In this document: positions 21,457 through 32,790 of the stretch, in pieces | How positions within the stretch are numbered: the first letter of the stretch is position 1 | Layout of the letters: the number at the start of each line of letters is the position of its first letter | The notes under the pieces: generated by a model | The model's database searches: none | Seen by the model: the letters and a program-made list of their open reading frames with translations, nothing else | What the model was told of the DNA's origin: nothing | NCBI GenBank assembly: GCA_963576735.1 | Contig: OY755184.1 | Location: 7,316,001 to 7,380,000 of the forward strand | Reading direction: 5' to 3' | Length of the DNA stretch: 64,000 bases | Origin: Bedellia somnulentella | Taxonomy: Eukaryota > Arthropoda > Insecta > Lepidoptera > Bedelliidae | Made by a program: the position numbers and the translations under genes

Positions 21457-22155
21457 TTAACATTTTGTCAAGTTTTGGACCTCGCGGACCCTGTGCAAAA
21501 AGAGGAGGGGGGGGGGAGAACTGCAAAAATCTCGACCTTTCGTCAGTTTTTCGTTAAATACCTTTTTTCCTTACATCCTACGACAAAAGCGTTCAGAAAC
21601 ATTTTGTAGTAGGTGAAATTATCTACAATTTGAGTACTCACATATGTCTGTATGTCAATTCCTTACTGAGATATGGCGCTTCGCAGAAAATATTTTTTTC
21701 CGAAATTCAGTAAAAATACCTTAAAAAAGCAGAAACCAACCTTACTTCTTATTTTAATAATAATAATTGTTGTTATTATGGTCTGTAATTTTGAACCCCC
21801 CCAATCCCATCTCCCTTCCCCACCTAACCCTAATTCTCAAAAGCTTATTTTCTACTGTAATTTCATAACAACCATATATCATGTCGGTAATATTGGTATT
21901 GACATTAGTTACTTTTTAGACCGATATTCCCTCTCCCTCTCCTTCCCTCCACTACATTATTGTTCCAGGGTAGGTAAAAAAAGAAGTAGTCCTTTCGTAA
22001 AAAAAAATAAAGGTATTAACAAAATTAAGGTTTTGACAAAGCATACACTAGAGGCAACAGAGATATTGTTGAAAGGTCTCTCATACATAGTAGGTACGCA
22101 TTTGTACTTATAACAGTTCCTGTCGAGATTTTTTAGCCGTTGGTTCTGCTTCTAA

Positions 22156-23050
22156 TTACTCGTCGTCCTCCTGCACAATCAGGCTGTTAAGGACGTCCTC
22201 GCCGTCGTCGTATTCGTCGATTATGTCTGACGAGTCCTCCTCGTTCAAATCAGTTGCAGGGGCGTTTTTGCAGGAGTGGCCTGTGCAGTACTTGCTCATA
22301 GCTGAGCATCTAAGACCTGCTTTCTTGCAGCTGCAAGCTCCGGTGCTACAGCCTTTGCTGCACTAGCAGGAAACAATTTGGAGGATGTTATCTGGCGCAG
22401 CATTTTTCGTTGTGGGGATTGGTAGTACCCCTCGCGTGGTTAGGCTCCAGCCCCAAACTGATGGGCGAAGTTCATTACCTAACCACGCTTGTCTTGTACT
22501 TGCTGGTAAGTGCGGAAGGAGTGGTAATTGGCAGCGTCCCTTGTCGGTGGTAGACAGGCTAGTTGCAATTTCGCCTTAAAATCGGTACCGCAAGTCGTCA
22601 AGGTTGTCATTGTCAATATTGCCTCCATAAACTACTACCAGGAACTTTTCTCCAGCGTCCTTGATTTTCTGAGGAGTAGCGTTTGATGTAAGAAACAAAG
22701 CCACTACTGCAGAGAGGGCGGTATTCTTCATATAGGTGCTGCAAATTTTGTTCTTCCCCAATCCATACACGTGCTGACGTGGTATCACACCCACTCACTG
22801 CGTGGAGGAAAAGTATATCTTTGGGAGGAAAGGAACAGGAACTTGGTGAGTAGAGGACACTAGGACCACCACCTCTTCCACTTTTCTGAAGATAGATGAT
22901 CTTTAGGACATACCTAATGCTGTCAACAGAATAAGTATGTCCACATCTTCAACAATAATAATGACGCTGTCGAATTCGCTAGCTTTGGATATGGCGGTGT
23001 TGACGATCAACATGTCGGCGTCTTCATGTGCTTGCTTCACTTCGATGCTA
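22156..23050 (-). pseudogene. Decayed gene of an uncharacterised invertebrate protein family, inside the transposon
   Basis: Pieces in shifting minus-strand frames follow one another in a sensible order. They are QAHEDADMLIVNTAI with EDVDILILLTALG (about 23035-22920), SGCDTTSA (about 22790), NTALSAVVALF to AGEKFLVVVYGG (22730-22625), LPPTRDAANYHSFRTYQQVQ (22545-22490), AWLGNEL and VWGWSL (22480-22430), and GACSCKKAGLRCS with further Cys/His, ending in an acidic tail and a stop near 22156. I know this order from multicopy, unnamed invertebrate proteins. The GEDVD-like and GCDTTS motifs could be nuclease-type acidic residues (inference). The N-terminal part is absent, cut at the arm boundary, and there are several frameshifts and a stop. 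A role as transposase is unproven. Confidence 0.7.
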
Positions 23051-23414
23051 GCTTACGCTGAATTTCGGAAAAAAATATTTTCTGCGAAGCGCCATATCTC
23101 AGTAAGGAGTTGACATACAGACATATGTGAGTACTCAAATTTTAGATAATTTCACGTACTACAAAATGTTTTTGAAAGCTTTTATCGTAGGATGTAAAGA
23201 AAAAAGGTAATTGACGAAAAACTGACGAAAGGTCGAGATTTTTGCAGTTCTTCCCCCCCTCCTCTTTTTGCACAGGGTCCTCGAGGTCCAAAACTTGATA
23301 AAATGTTAATTAACCATCCCTGAACAACATCTCCAAGTTTCATAAAATTCCGACCTTTTTCTACCCAACTCCACTTCTTGCGACTTGTCGACCGGACTAT
23401 ATTGCAAACTGCAT

Positions 23415-23680
23415 CATTTGATTATACATACATACATATACTGATAGCTATATTTCCCTAGAAGGGGTAACCAGAGCTAAGGAATTATAAATTCCTCAGC
23501 CACTTTTGGAAGTTGAGTGGGGAAAAGATGGTAAAAATAAAGGTTTTTGGTGATGGGTCTCCAACCGCATCGCCCAAAAATCCAATAAAAAGCCCCAATA
23601 CCCTTAGTCGCCTCTTACGACACCCGTGGGTAGAAAGGGGTAGCGACATTCTAAGCCGGCACTACACGGCATTTGATTAT
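23415..23680 (-). mobile_element. S1 with 11-bp TSD (copy B)
   Basis: Counterpart of 12077-12349, body 23426-23669, same CATTTGATTAT duplication. Confidence 0.9.
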
Positions 23681-25322
23681 CTAAAAATTAAAACTATTTT
23701 ATGTTTTAGAGATGACATAAATGTGTTGGTCGTACTACTCGTATAACAACGTGGTAGAATTTGGCTAAACCAAAGAATAGAAAAACCCTTTATCCCTTTA
23801 TTATACATATTAAAATAAATATTTGCAACAATAAAGTTTCACAAAACGAAAATGCAATCAAACATACAAGACAGTAAAAACGACCCCTTTTAATACACTT
23901 TTTTATTGTAAAATCAATAAATTATAAATCCCCCTATTAAAGATAGGCTCTGAGAGAGCCCTTAACTAACTAAATGAAGGCGCCACTTGCAACATTCATA
24001 GAATCGTTTTAACAGTAATACCATTTTACATTTCCAGCTTTCTAAAATGGAATGCAACCGAAACTAAGTTTTTTAACAAGTAACTAAACATTTGCAGGCA
24101 AAGTTGAAATCGCACAACACACTCTTAGTAGTTAGGTATTTGGTAAGTAAAGTTAAGAAGTCTCGCAATGTGCAGTCTACAGTAAGCTTCCTGGGAAACA
24201 AGCATGCGGACTTTGTATCGGTCTAAAATAAACATTTTAAGTTACTCCGTTGTTCTATACTCGGGGACTGTGCCCTGGCCAAAGTTTCTAAGAAGAATTC
24301 GTTCCTGAAGGCTTTCAAGTTTCGTCTTAAACTTCACAAATGACACCGACGAGACCGCGATAATTCACCAGCTAATGTCAAAGTTTTGGCGCTAAACTTT
24401 TTTCGAAGAGCATTTGGATCTTTTTCTTTGTGGTTTATGCCTAATGTGCTTGATATCTCTCGATTCTTTTGAACAGATGGCGTATGAAAACCTGAGATTC
24501 AGTAATTACATATTTTTATGTTTTTTCTATACATTATTTGTATATTTAGAACCAAACTTGACTGGAGAATGTAGCCGCAGCTTTGTATGCCTATATAGGT
24601 CGCACAGGTGAATAGGGCTTTACGTGAAGCGTTTAGTGAAAATTTAAAACTATGTGTAAAAAATGCATACATTTTCTTCTGCTATGAATCAAAGTACAAA
24701 TACATTATGCTTGCCTTACTATTGTAGTATTGACAAACATTAGATTTTTTAAAGAAAATAATTGGTTTAGGAGTATATTTTGCAGTGCTTAAATTTATAC
24801 TCTCTATTTTATGTGAAATCACAATCCTATGGTGTCAGTTAATAATAGCACTAACCATTATTTTCGTAGGTGTCGCAGGAGTCGACTCGAGGTGTTGGTG
24901 TTTTTTAAATAACTGCTGGTAGCAACTATATTCATCTTAAATAAGCGGTTTTTAAATTACGAACTCTGAATCTCTACCTTCCCCGTTTTAATTTTTAGGC
25001 ATCAATATAATATAACTAACCAAAATATAGTATTCAAAATTAAACCAAATAACAAAAAAAAAATTTAGCTCAAAACCTACTCAAAAAAAACTAAACAGCC
25101 CAAATAGCCAAGAAAACCAACAAGATCTTTCGGTCGATGTGTAGAGGGTTGTCAACAAACATGTTCTGGTGGAGTGTCAGACATTTGTCATCTTCACGAG
25201 CCACTGCCGAGTGCCGACAAGTGTACACATGTACCTTGCAGTTAGACGTAAGACACAATTTGGTAGCTGGCGATTTGACTATGTACTTTGATTCGGTATG
25301 TTACATACTGATGTACTTACAG
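23681..25322. other. Duplicated anonymous sequence
   Basis: Counterpart of 12350-12461 plus 13869-15371. The Helitron empty site near 23790-23800 contains an extra ccctttat (ccctttatccctttatt), so it is not a perfect pre-insertion sequence. Small frames at 24414-24611 and 25137-25328 are those noted in copy A. Confidence 0.45.
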
Positions 25323-25919
25323 CTATGAATACTTAGAAAGGGTAGTCAGAGCTTAAGAATAAGAAATTCTTTAGCCACTTTTGGTAACTTGAGTGGGGAA
25401 AAGATTATAAACTAATGGTTATTGGTGATGGGTCTCCAACCGCATCGCCTAACAATAACATAAACATAACATAAACGTTCACGCCGAATATCCCCGAAGG
25501 GGTTGGCAGAGGTACTAATACTTCTGAACATCACGTGACTTTGTCACCTGGTGTTAAGAGTACCCACGTTTTGCATGGACAGTGTACTCACGTGATAGGG
25601 GGCAGGCCTATCGCCGTTTTATACGAATACACTGTCACATGACTAAATACAACTCAGCCATGTGGGTTTCCTCACGATGTTTTCCCTCACCGTTAGCAAC
25701 CATGATAAATTAACCACACATATGTCTTTAGAAAAGACAAATTGGTGTAGGCCCGACCCAGGATTTGAACACTAGTCGTTTGCACGATAACCGAGTGTTC
25801 TACCCACTGGGCTATCACGGTTGTTCGCCTAACAACTTCTTCAAAAGCCCCAAAACCCTTTTACGAACACCCATGGGTTGAAATGGGATAGTGCTATACT
25901 AAGCCGACACTACACAGCA
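25323..25919 (-). mobile_element. S1 split by S2 (copy B)
   Basis: Same nest as 15372-15987: S1 halves 25323-25455 and 25826-25919. Confidence 0.88.
25446..25835 (-). mobile_element. S2 SINE inside S1 (copy B)
   Basis: TSD CGCCTAACAA at 25446-25455 and 25826-25835; head, B box and tail as in 15515-15904. The shared nest shows S2 inserted before the duplication. Confidence 0.93.
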
Positions 25920-26239
25920 ATTGATTTGGTGTATTCTTTTGTGTTATTTATGTTTTTAAATATAACTGACTCCTTCGTCTTGCGGTAGCGTTCGACTCAC
26001 GATCCGAAGTATTCCGATTCAATTCCTGGATAAAAACTCACAAATAAAATATGCAAGATTTAACTTTGGAGAACATGCTGTTTTGAATCAGTAAACATTA
26101 ATATAATTCACCGGGTGATGATATGACAATGCCGGTGAATTTTCGACGGTCGCTAATAAATTAATTATTCTGAAACTCTATCCAGAGTAGGTATCCAGGT
26201 ATACCTACCTATCCTTTTTGGGATTCAAAGTAATACGTA

Positions 26240-26467
26240 GTGCCGTCTTAGAATATCACTACCCCTTTCTACCAACGGGTGTCGTAAGAGGCGACTAAAC
26301 GGTGTGGGGCTTTTGTAAGTGGTATTTGGGCGGTCTGTTAGGAGACCCAATACCAGCGGTTCTTTATTTCTACCATCTTCTCCCCTATCAACTTTTAAAT
26401 GTCGCTGAGGCGCTTCTATCTTTGAAGCTCAGGCTACCACTTTTTGGGATTTATGGTCGTGAATATG
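26240..26467 (+). mobile_element. S1, whole copy; right boundary of the duplication lies inside
   Basis: From gtgccgtcttagaat to gggatttatggtcgtgaata. The region up to 26342 is duplicated at 16308-16411; after that it is unique. Confidence 0.8.
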
Positions 26468-26470
26468 TAA

Positions 26471-28129
26471 CTAATGAGTAAATAAAAAAAATAACATTTG
26501 GAAACAATCATGTTCTGGTATATAGCACAAATTATCAACTAGACGTATTGCAATCTATTAATTAGTGTTGGTTTAAATTATATTGAATAAATTTTATACT
26601 TTTAAATAAGTTCAGAGTTTTTAGCTTACATCTAACAGGTTTACAGCTAAATTAGTTGATACGTAGAAATGAAATAAAATTTGCTGTTACTATTTGAATT
26701 TTGAATATTCATTGACTAATACCCAAAAAAAACGAATAACGTAATAAAACAAATAGTACATAAAAAGGTAGCCAGAGCTAATGTATAATTACACTTTCTA
26801 GAGATAAAGATATTCTTATTCTTGCACTAAGCCATATTGTTCCCAACTTACTTAGCATAAAGAAATTTCTTTTGAGGAGATGATGAAACCGTGACACAAA
26901 AAGACGAGCGTGATTTGTCAAGATTCACAAGTAATATTTATCCAAGCAGACCCTTACAAATTTGTTATGCAAATGAAAATGCCTTACATTTCCTTAATTA
27001 TTTCTCAGACCTTTCTAAAACCCAAAGACGTTGTAATATTTTATAAAGCAATTTAAAATGCTGCTTTCTCAGAAATATTTTGAAGATGCTGCCAAATCTT
27101 AGGTAAACTTGATTTTATGACACTCGCTATTTTATGACAGACGACGTAAAAAGTTAATTAAAAATCTGATGCAAATTTCGAGACATAATTTAACAACATC
27201 TTGACAAATTACCAGGAAAATCTTGATAACTGAGTAGCAAGTAAAGTTGCTGAAAAAATGGCTGTACTTTAATGCCTGCTATCTCGAGAAAATCAGGCGA
27301 AATGTAAGGATTACGCGTGAACGGCACATTTTATCGGTTAAAACTTTCCGTACACATAATACCATCTACATAAATCTAATGAGCTAACGTTTCCCTCACG
27401 GCAAAGATTTCAAAACGGCTCAAAGTTGGTATCAGTGGAAGAACTACTACTAAATAATTTACATTGTTTTATGCTTTTCGGAAATTGTGTCACGGATTCG
27501 GTCAATTTCTTGGTAAAACTTCAAATTGGTGGTTGAATATTTTTTGTGTAAGTTTGTACAAACATCAATCCTTTTCCTCATTGGTATGCCGGGTGCGTGG
27601 TCCGAATGCAAAACACTTACCCTCGCTAGGGTTCAAAGCGTAAAACTTTTTCTGTCGCAGACGTTATTCCACTCTCGTAGTTGTGCAGCTTTGCGTGTTT
27701 GAGGTTTCAAGTATTTTTGGCCGAACCTGTTTTCATTAAAAACTTTTTAAGGTATTAGTTTTTGTTCCTGAATTTCCAATTAAAACGGAGTATAGTATTT
27801 GTTGAGAATACAAACGGCTTTCAACTGAAACAAGGATAGTTCTGAAAATCTACCTAAATCACCTTTTTGATATTGTTGTCCATGAATCTCTGAATAATAT
27901 GATGTGTGCTGTCATAAACCATTTATTGTGAACCATTTTTTACTAAGGTACTAAAAAAGTAAAACAATATGTTGGTGAGTTACTTTTTAAAATAAATAAA
28001 TAAATTTTTAAAATAATTCGGACTCTAAAAATCAAGCGGAAGTGAAATCTTCTCAAAATGGCGCTCATTGGCATGTTGTAAAACACTGGTTCTAATTACT
28101 GCCTCTGTGAAATTGGCAGAAATATGGCG
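26471..28129. other. 1.7 kb without recognised features
   Basis: Anonymous AT-rich sequence, single copy in this window. No TIRs, tRNA boxes or family motifs seen. Slightly higher GC near 27580-27720. Confidence 0.4.
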
Positions 28130-28407
28130 GTCGTATATTTCTTTAGTACATACATATACTCACGCCTATAAATCCCTAGAAGGGGTAGCCAGAGCTAAGG
28201 AATTAGAAATTCCTCAGCCACTTTTGGAAGTTGCATAGGGAAAAGATGGTGAAATAAAGATTGTTGGTGATGGGTCTCCAACCGCATCGCCCAAAAATCC
28301 CTTAAAAACCCCAATACCGTTAGTCGCCTCTTACGTACACCCACCGGAAGAAATGGGGCATTGCAATTCTAAGCCGACACTACACAGCAATCTATAGTAT
28401 ATTTCTT
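28130..28407 (-). mobile_element. S1, full length
   Basis: Body about 28147-28389. GTATATTTCTT occurs at 28130-28140 and 28397-28407 and is the likely target duplication, with a few extra bases at each junction. Confidence 0.88.
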
Positions 28408-28904
28408 ATACTTGTATACGCTGCCACCTATTCCGTTGAAATTCTCTTACTCACACAGCAAAACGGGATACTACTATACCATCATTCGATAGCCCATACA
28501 ATAATCTTTGCAATTAATGTAATCTTAGTTTGGGAGAGGATTTTTATGGAGCGGCACCATGCTTAATTTTATTTTATCTGCAGGCATTTGCACTCTCTAC
28601 AGATGTATATGGATGTATGTCTAGATGAGTTTAAATTCGTATAACATAACAACTAGTAAAAATACTGGATTTACATGTTATTCTGGCTACTGGGGCCAAA
28701 ACATAAGCATAGACTTTTTTAAAGTACCTTTTTTACTTCTTAATTTGGTCGTATTATAATGGCTGCCAGTTTTGGCTGCCAACTTCACACAGGTTGAATT
28801 GAGAAAAGGATTAGATATCAAGTTTTATGAAAATTGTACCTTCATCTAAGGTTTAGGAAGATCAATATTCGGTAACAAGTAATACCTCAGAACATACATA
28901 CATA
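28408..28904. other. No recognised feature
   Basis: Anonymous sequence; ends in a short TACA repeat at about 28893-28907. Confidence 0.4.
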
Positions 28905-29052
28905 CATTTGGCTAAGTTGTACTTTGTCATGTGACTGTCCAAATAAAACGAGAGTAGGTACTCTGAAAAACAGGTGACAATGTCAAGTGATGTTCGGTAG
29001 TATTAGTTCCTCTGCCAACCCCTTCAGAGATATACGGCGTGAACGTTTGTTT
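28905..29052 (+). mobile_element. S2 3' part, diverged
   Basis: Reads ttggctaagttgtactttgt to tctgccaaccccttcagaga and cggcgtgaacgtttg. The tRNA-like head is missing. Confidence 0.7.
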
Positions 29053-29094
29053 GAGTTTTTTTAAAAATATAAATTAAACGCGAGAGATATGCCA

Positions 29095-29155
29095 CAACCA
29101 AGTGATGGATAGTGTGTCAAATTCAATGGGCACTAATGGCGTGAGTATATATACC
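29095..29155 (+). mobile_element. RTE 3'-end scrap
   Basis: gagatatgccacaaccaagt, then caatgggcactaatggcgtg and agtatatata. Confidence 0.55.
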
Positions 29156-29509
29156 TATAATTTAAGTATAGTTTCAGTGCAATAATTTACCTCCCCAATG
29201 TTATTTATATTCTCAAGTAGTTCTCTTTGAGCTAATAAAGGAGTAAGTAATTAAGGTTAATTTTGTTCGCGATACGCCCCGCAAACACGTAATATGCACA
29301 TGAGAAACTTTGCTGCATTTTCTGCACTCAACAGGACTAGAGTTGTAGCAAGTACATTACTAACCGAAACATAAATAAAACCGCACAACTGTTTAATAGT
29401 TAATATAAAGGTGCACAGGTAACATTAAGGTGATTCCTCAAATAAAGCATCAGGCTTAAAAATCATTATTTCCCGCGGCGAGAGTATTGAGAATTACAAG
29501 TAATGGTTG
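29156..29509. other. No recognised feature
   Basis: AT-rich, anonymous. Confidence 0.35.
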
Positions 29510-29612
29510 ATGAATAGGCGATGCGGCTGGAGGTCTTTCACCAACCATTCCTTATTTTACTATGGCACCTTGTAAAAGTGGCTGAAGAGGATTTGTAGTC
29601 GTGAGTATATGT
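29510..29612 (+). mobile_element. S1 3' fragment
   Basis: aataggcgatgcggctggag, accaaccattccttatttta and gtagtcgtgagtatatgtac. Confidence 0.6.
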
Positions 29613-29689
29613 ACTCGTATATTCAAACGAATATTAAGCAATTTTGTGCGTTAATATCGGATATGGTATGTATAATAAAGATGAATTGG

Positions 29690-29790
29690 ATTGATTCCCA
29701 GCCACATCGCCCCAATACTCTAAGTCGCCTCTTTTGACATCCGCGGGATGTAATGAGTTAGTGTTATTCTAAGCCAATACAAAGCTACAG
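29690..29790 (-). mobile_element. S1 5' fragment
   Basis: cagccacatcgcccc, taagtcgcctcttttgacat and gttattctaagccaatac. Possibly part of a rearranged S1 together with 29510-29612, but the orientation is opposite. Confidence 0.55.
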
Positions 29791-29892
29791 TAAATTGGGT
29801 ATATCCGAATTTGAACTGCAGCACAAATCATTATTCTCACTACACGGCAAGACACTAAAATTAAAGTTGTTAAAACAGAACTTTATTATAAA

Positions 29893-30799
29893 CTAGTGGA
29901 TCGGCCCAGCTTCGCACGGGTAGCGTAGTTTTAAAAATATCTGAGGTTTCTTCAATCACTGCTCAACCATTGTGAAATTTAGCGCAACTTATAGCACTCC
30001 TGAATAGTGCAGCTTTGTGATTGTGAAAGCGCTTTAATGAATGGTTCAGTATCTCCGAAAACAAACCCATGCAAACAAACAATCAGAGTTAAAAACTTTG
30101 CATACATCATACATATACTCCCGGCTATCTTTTGCGCGCGCAACCATTACCAAAAAATAATCCTTATAGCAGTATTCAGTATTCACGTGCGTGGACAGGA
30201 CGCGATGGCTTATTTCATGTATAAGTTTGGTGTTTCTATACCGATTTCTATGATTTTTTTTTTATTGAATAGGTAATAATGTAAACTTTTTTAAATGAGA
30301 GATGAATGAGAGAAATATAAACATAAGAGTAAACAAATGTAATCAGAATGCTCCGAACTGCTAAGCTATCAGGAGTTACAAGTGTTATTGTGAGTCAACC
30401 ATGACAGATAGACATATGCTGTTGAAAGATATTTTTTTGAAAATTTTATGTAGAATATTTCCGTCATACATGATTTCTATGTAACTATAACCATTATAAG
30501 AGTAACTTCCCCCATTTTCCTAAAATTTCCCGAAATTCCCCTTAACTACTCTGCTGGAAAGTACACTATAACCTGCCCAGGAGTATAAAAAATAATTCTA
30601 CCAAGTTTCGTTAAAATCTGTCAAGTAGTTTTTGTTTCCATAAGGAACATACAAACCGACAGACAGACAGACGGACAGATAGACAGACAAAAATTTTACT
30701 GATTGCATTTTTGGCATCAGTATCGATCTAATTACCCCCTGATAGTTATTTTGAAAATAAATTTAATGTACAGAATTTACCTCTCTACAGATTTATTAT
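29893..30799 (-). mobile_element. Helitron, shortened relative of 5706-8638
   Basis: 3' end CTAG at 29893-29896 with the same ggatcggcccagcttcgcac hairpin. The left 100 bp and the right 500 bp match the larger Helitron; the middle is deleted. The 5' TC terminus is missing because S2 begins at 30800. A short (GACA)n sits at 30658-30690. The 89-codon frame at 30007-30276 is not a known protein. Confidence 0.8.
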
Positions 30800-31143
30800 A
30801 ACATATAACATAACATAAACGTTCACGCCGTTTATCCCCGAAGGGGATGGCAGAGGTACCAATACTCCTGAACTCACATGGCAAGCGCCATCTAGTTTCC
30901 AGAGAAGGTACCCACGTTTTGCTTAGACAGTGTACTCACGTGATAGGGGGCAGGCCTATCGCCGTTTTTGTACGAATACACTGTCACATGACTAAGTACA
31001 ACTCAGCCATGTGGGTTTCCTCACGATGTTTTCCCTCACCGTTAGCAACCATGATAAATTAACCACACATATGACTTTAGAAAAGACAAATTGGTGTAGG
31101 CCCGTCCCAGGATTGGAACTCACGCCCTCCTGTTTTTCGGTTT
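30800..31143 (-). mobile_element. S2, head partly lost (variant subfamily)
   Basis: Tail taacataacataaacgttca on the left. Internal variant acatggcaagcgccatctag replaces the cacgtgactttgtcacctgg segment of the main form. It breaks off within the B-box side of the head. Lies at the Helitron 5' end. Confidence 0.85.
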
Positions 31144-31461
31144 TGATACAGTCTGTAGGTCAAATAAGTACAATACTGTATCTCTATTTTTAGTCGTTAC
31201 AACGTAATCGGTTCTAATATCTTAGCTGCCGGAGCATGGTTTTGTCAATTTTGACATTCCAAATCAGTCATTTATTCATTCTTTAATAAGTCAAAAAGTG
31301 TTGTCATTTCTGTGATCTTAAAAATCTACCGCAATAACTGTACCTATTTCTGTACCATCGCCCAAGACTAAAGAAATATCATTTAAATTTTATGTACAGT
31401 TTATGAGTACTTTCTGCTAGAAGATTCGACCGAAATATTTTATTATAGGTTAATTCTTTAC
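31144..31461. other. No recognised feature
   Basis: Anonymous AT-rich sequence. Confidence 0.35.
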
Positions 31462-31660
31462 ATGGGTGTCGTAAGAGGCGACTAAGGGTATGGGGCTTTT
31501 TAAAGTGACTTTTAGGCGATGCGGTTGAAGACCCATCACCAACGATACTTTATTTCTACCATCATCTCCCATATCAACTTCCAAATGTGGCTGAGGAGTT
31601 TTGAGCTCTAAAGCTGTGGCTACCCCTTTTTAGGGATTTATGGCCGTGAGTATATGTATA
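31462..31660 (+). mobile_element. S1, slightly 5'-truncated
   Basis: catgggtgtcgtaagaggcg to gggatttatggccgtgagta, ending tatgtatag. Lacks the first ~40 bp. Confidence 0.8.
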
Positions 31661-31689
31661 GCAAAATTAAAAACCTGTAACAATGTACC

Positions 31690-31845
31690 TACAAATACAT
31701 TGTCACATGACAGGACTAAGTATAACTCAGCTATAATAGTTTCCTCACGATATTTTCCCTCACGGTTAACGTCCTCAATAAATAAAAAAGACAGTGGTCA
31801 AGGCCAAACGAGAATTTAAACTCAAACCGATGAAGTGAAGTCTCA
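31690..31845 (-). mobile_element. S2 relic
   Basis: aatacattgtcacatgacag, cctcacgatattttccctca and cggtcaaggcc-like remnants of the middle and head. Confidence 0.55.
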
Positions 31846-31924
31846 AAAAAAAGAGCTGAGTTTTGATTTCATCGTAATAAAAATTTAAAATTGTATGGGT
31901 ACGTAAATGGTTAAATATATGCGG

Positions 31925-32015
31925 GTACCTACTCCATGGCGATCGATAGTCTCTGCCTACCCCAATGGGAACTAATGGCGTGAGTATATGTATTTATGTA
32001 TGTATGTACCTACTC
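31925..32015 (+). mobile_element. RTE 3' end with TATG tail
   Basis: atggcgatcgatagtctctg, cctaccccaatgggaactaa, tggcgtgagtatatg and a (TATG)n-like tail. This is the cleanest RTE terminus in the window. Confidence 0.75.
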
Positions 32016-32033
32016 CGTAACTATCATTTATTT

Positions 32034-32260
32034 TAATGGAATGTCTTCTAGGCATGATATTATTACAGAAGCCGCCTGCCTTTTTGAGAAAACTCTCTAT
32101 TTGGTCCGATTGTGTCCTCCGTAGTCCTCCTCTACTAACACCACTTTCCAGTGCCTTCCACATTGGGTTTTTACACATCCAATTTACCTATTCATCCTTA
32201 TCATGCCCAAACCGTCTTAAAAATATTATTGCCTTAGTATTAGTATATGGAAAAATACTA
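32034..32260 (-). pseudogene. Possible LINE polymerase C-terminal relic
   Basis: Minus-strand codons give FGHDKDE, a stop, then VNWMCKN and RRTQSDQIESFLKKAGG. Its order resembles the FGHVxRM...GRPxxxWxDQI region after the RT domain of RTE-like LINEs, but the match is weak. Alternative: chance frame. Confidence 0.35.
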
Positions 32261-32504
32261 GTTTTCATTGAAACAAACCTATCCCAAATTTATTATTGAT
32301 GTACAAGCGCGAATTTAAAGGCTGTTTTCAATGTTAGTAAAAAAAATGTTTTTTCTTTTCCTCAAAGTCTCTGTAGGTACCCTGCGTTTTGAAAATGACA
32401 CCTCTCTTTTGCTCTGTTTTATATTCTACAGAAAAGTTAGTAGTGAATTGTTATAATTGTGCCAGTGACAAATTGGTCAAATAAACAAAATCTCTGTCAG
32501 ACGT

Positions 32505-32650
32505 CCGAAGTGTAAAGAATAAAAAAGCATGTATAAAAGATTCATAAAATTAGAAGAAGCTAGATAAGTTAGCCAGGGTCGTACAAATCCAACAAAATTA
32601 ATAGTTTCTGCCTACTCCGATAGGAACTAATCTCGTGAGTTTACGCAAGT
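32505..32650 (+). mobile_element. RTE 3' end, diverged
   Basis: gaagtgtaaagaataaaaaa gives way to KLARVVQIQ-like codons and tttctgcctactccgatagg, ctcgtgagtttacg. Confidence 0.6.
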
Positions 32651-32790
32651 AGGTTTGTATAATTTTCTAATTTTTTTTTAAATTGATAGAGAAAATCTTG
32701 AAATTATTATTTTTATTGAATTATTTATCTTTATTAATGATGAAATAAATATTTGTTAGATACGTTTAAAAGTTTTTTGTGTTTTGTTTC

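Larger units (their letters stand above)
20552..23403. mobile_element. Inverted-repeat DNA transposon of unassigned superfamily, 5-bp TSD, copy-B-specific
   Basis: Element 20557-23398 (2842 bp) starts AGTCCGGTCGACAGG and ends CTTGTCGACCGGACT. ATATT is on both sides (20552-20556 and 23399-23403), and copy A has the empty site at 12061-12065. The arms are long imperfect inverted repeats. The right arm is about 335 bp (23064-23398). The left arm is the same sequence split by a nested MITE (20557-20635, 21457-21705). Between the arms lie about 450 bp of AT-rich non-coding sequence and a decayed gene on the minus strand. The 5-bp duplication would suit Transib, but the terminal bases are not CAC and no such transposase is present. 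Confidence 0.88.
17598..26342 (+). repeat. Large direct duplication, copy B (8.7 kb)
   Basis: Counterpart of 8874-16411. Insertions private to B are a fold-back S3 (19523-19689) and a 2.84-kb DNA transposon (20557-23398). Copy B ends inside an S1 that is complete (26240-26467). Confidence 0.9.

Noticed and set aside
22385..22579. Plus-strand 64-codon gene
   Set aside because: Shadow of the minus-strand decayed gene with LPPTRDAANYHSF and VWGWSL.
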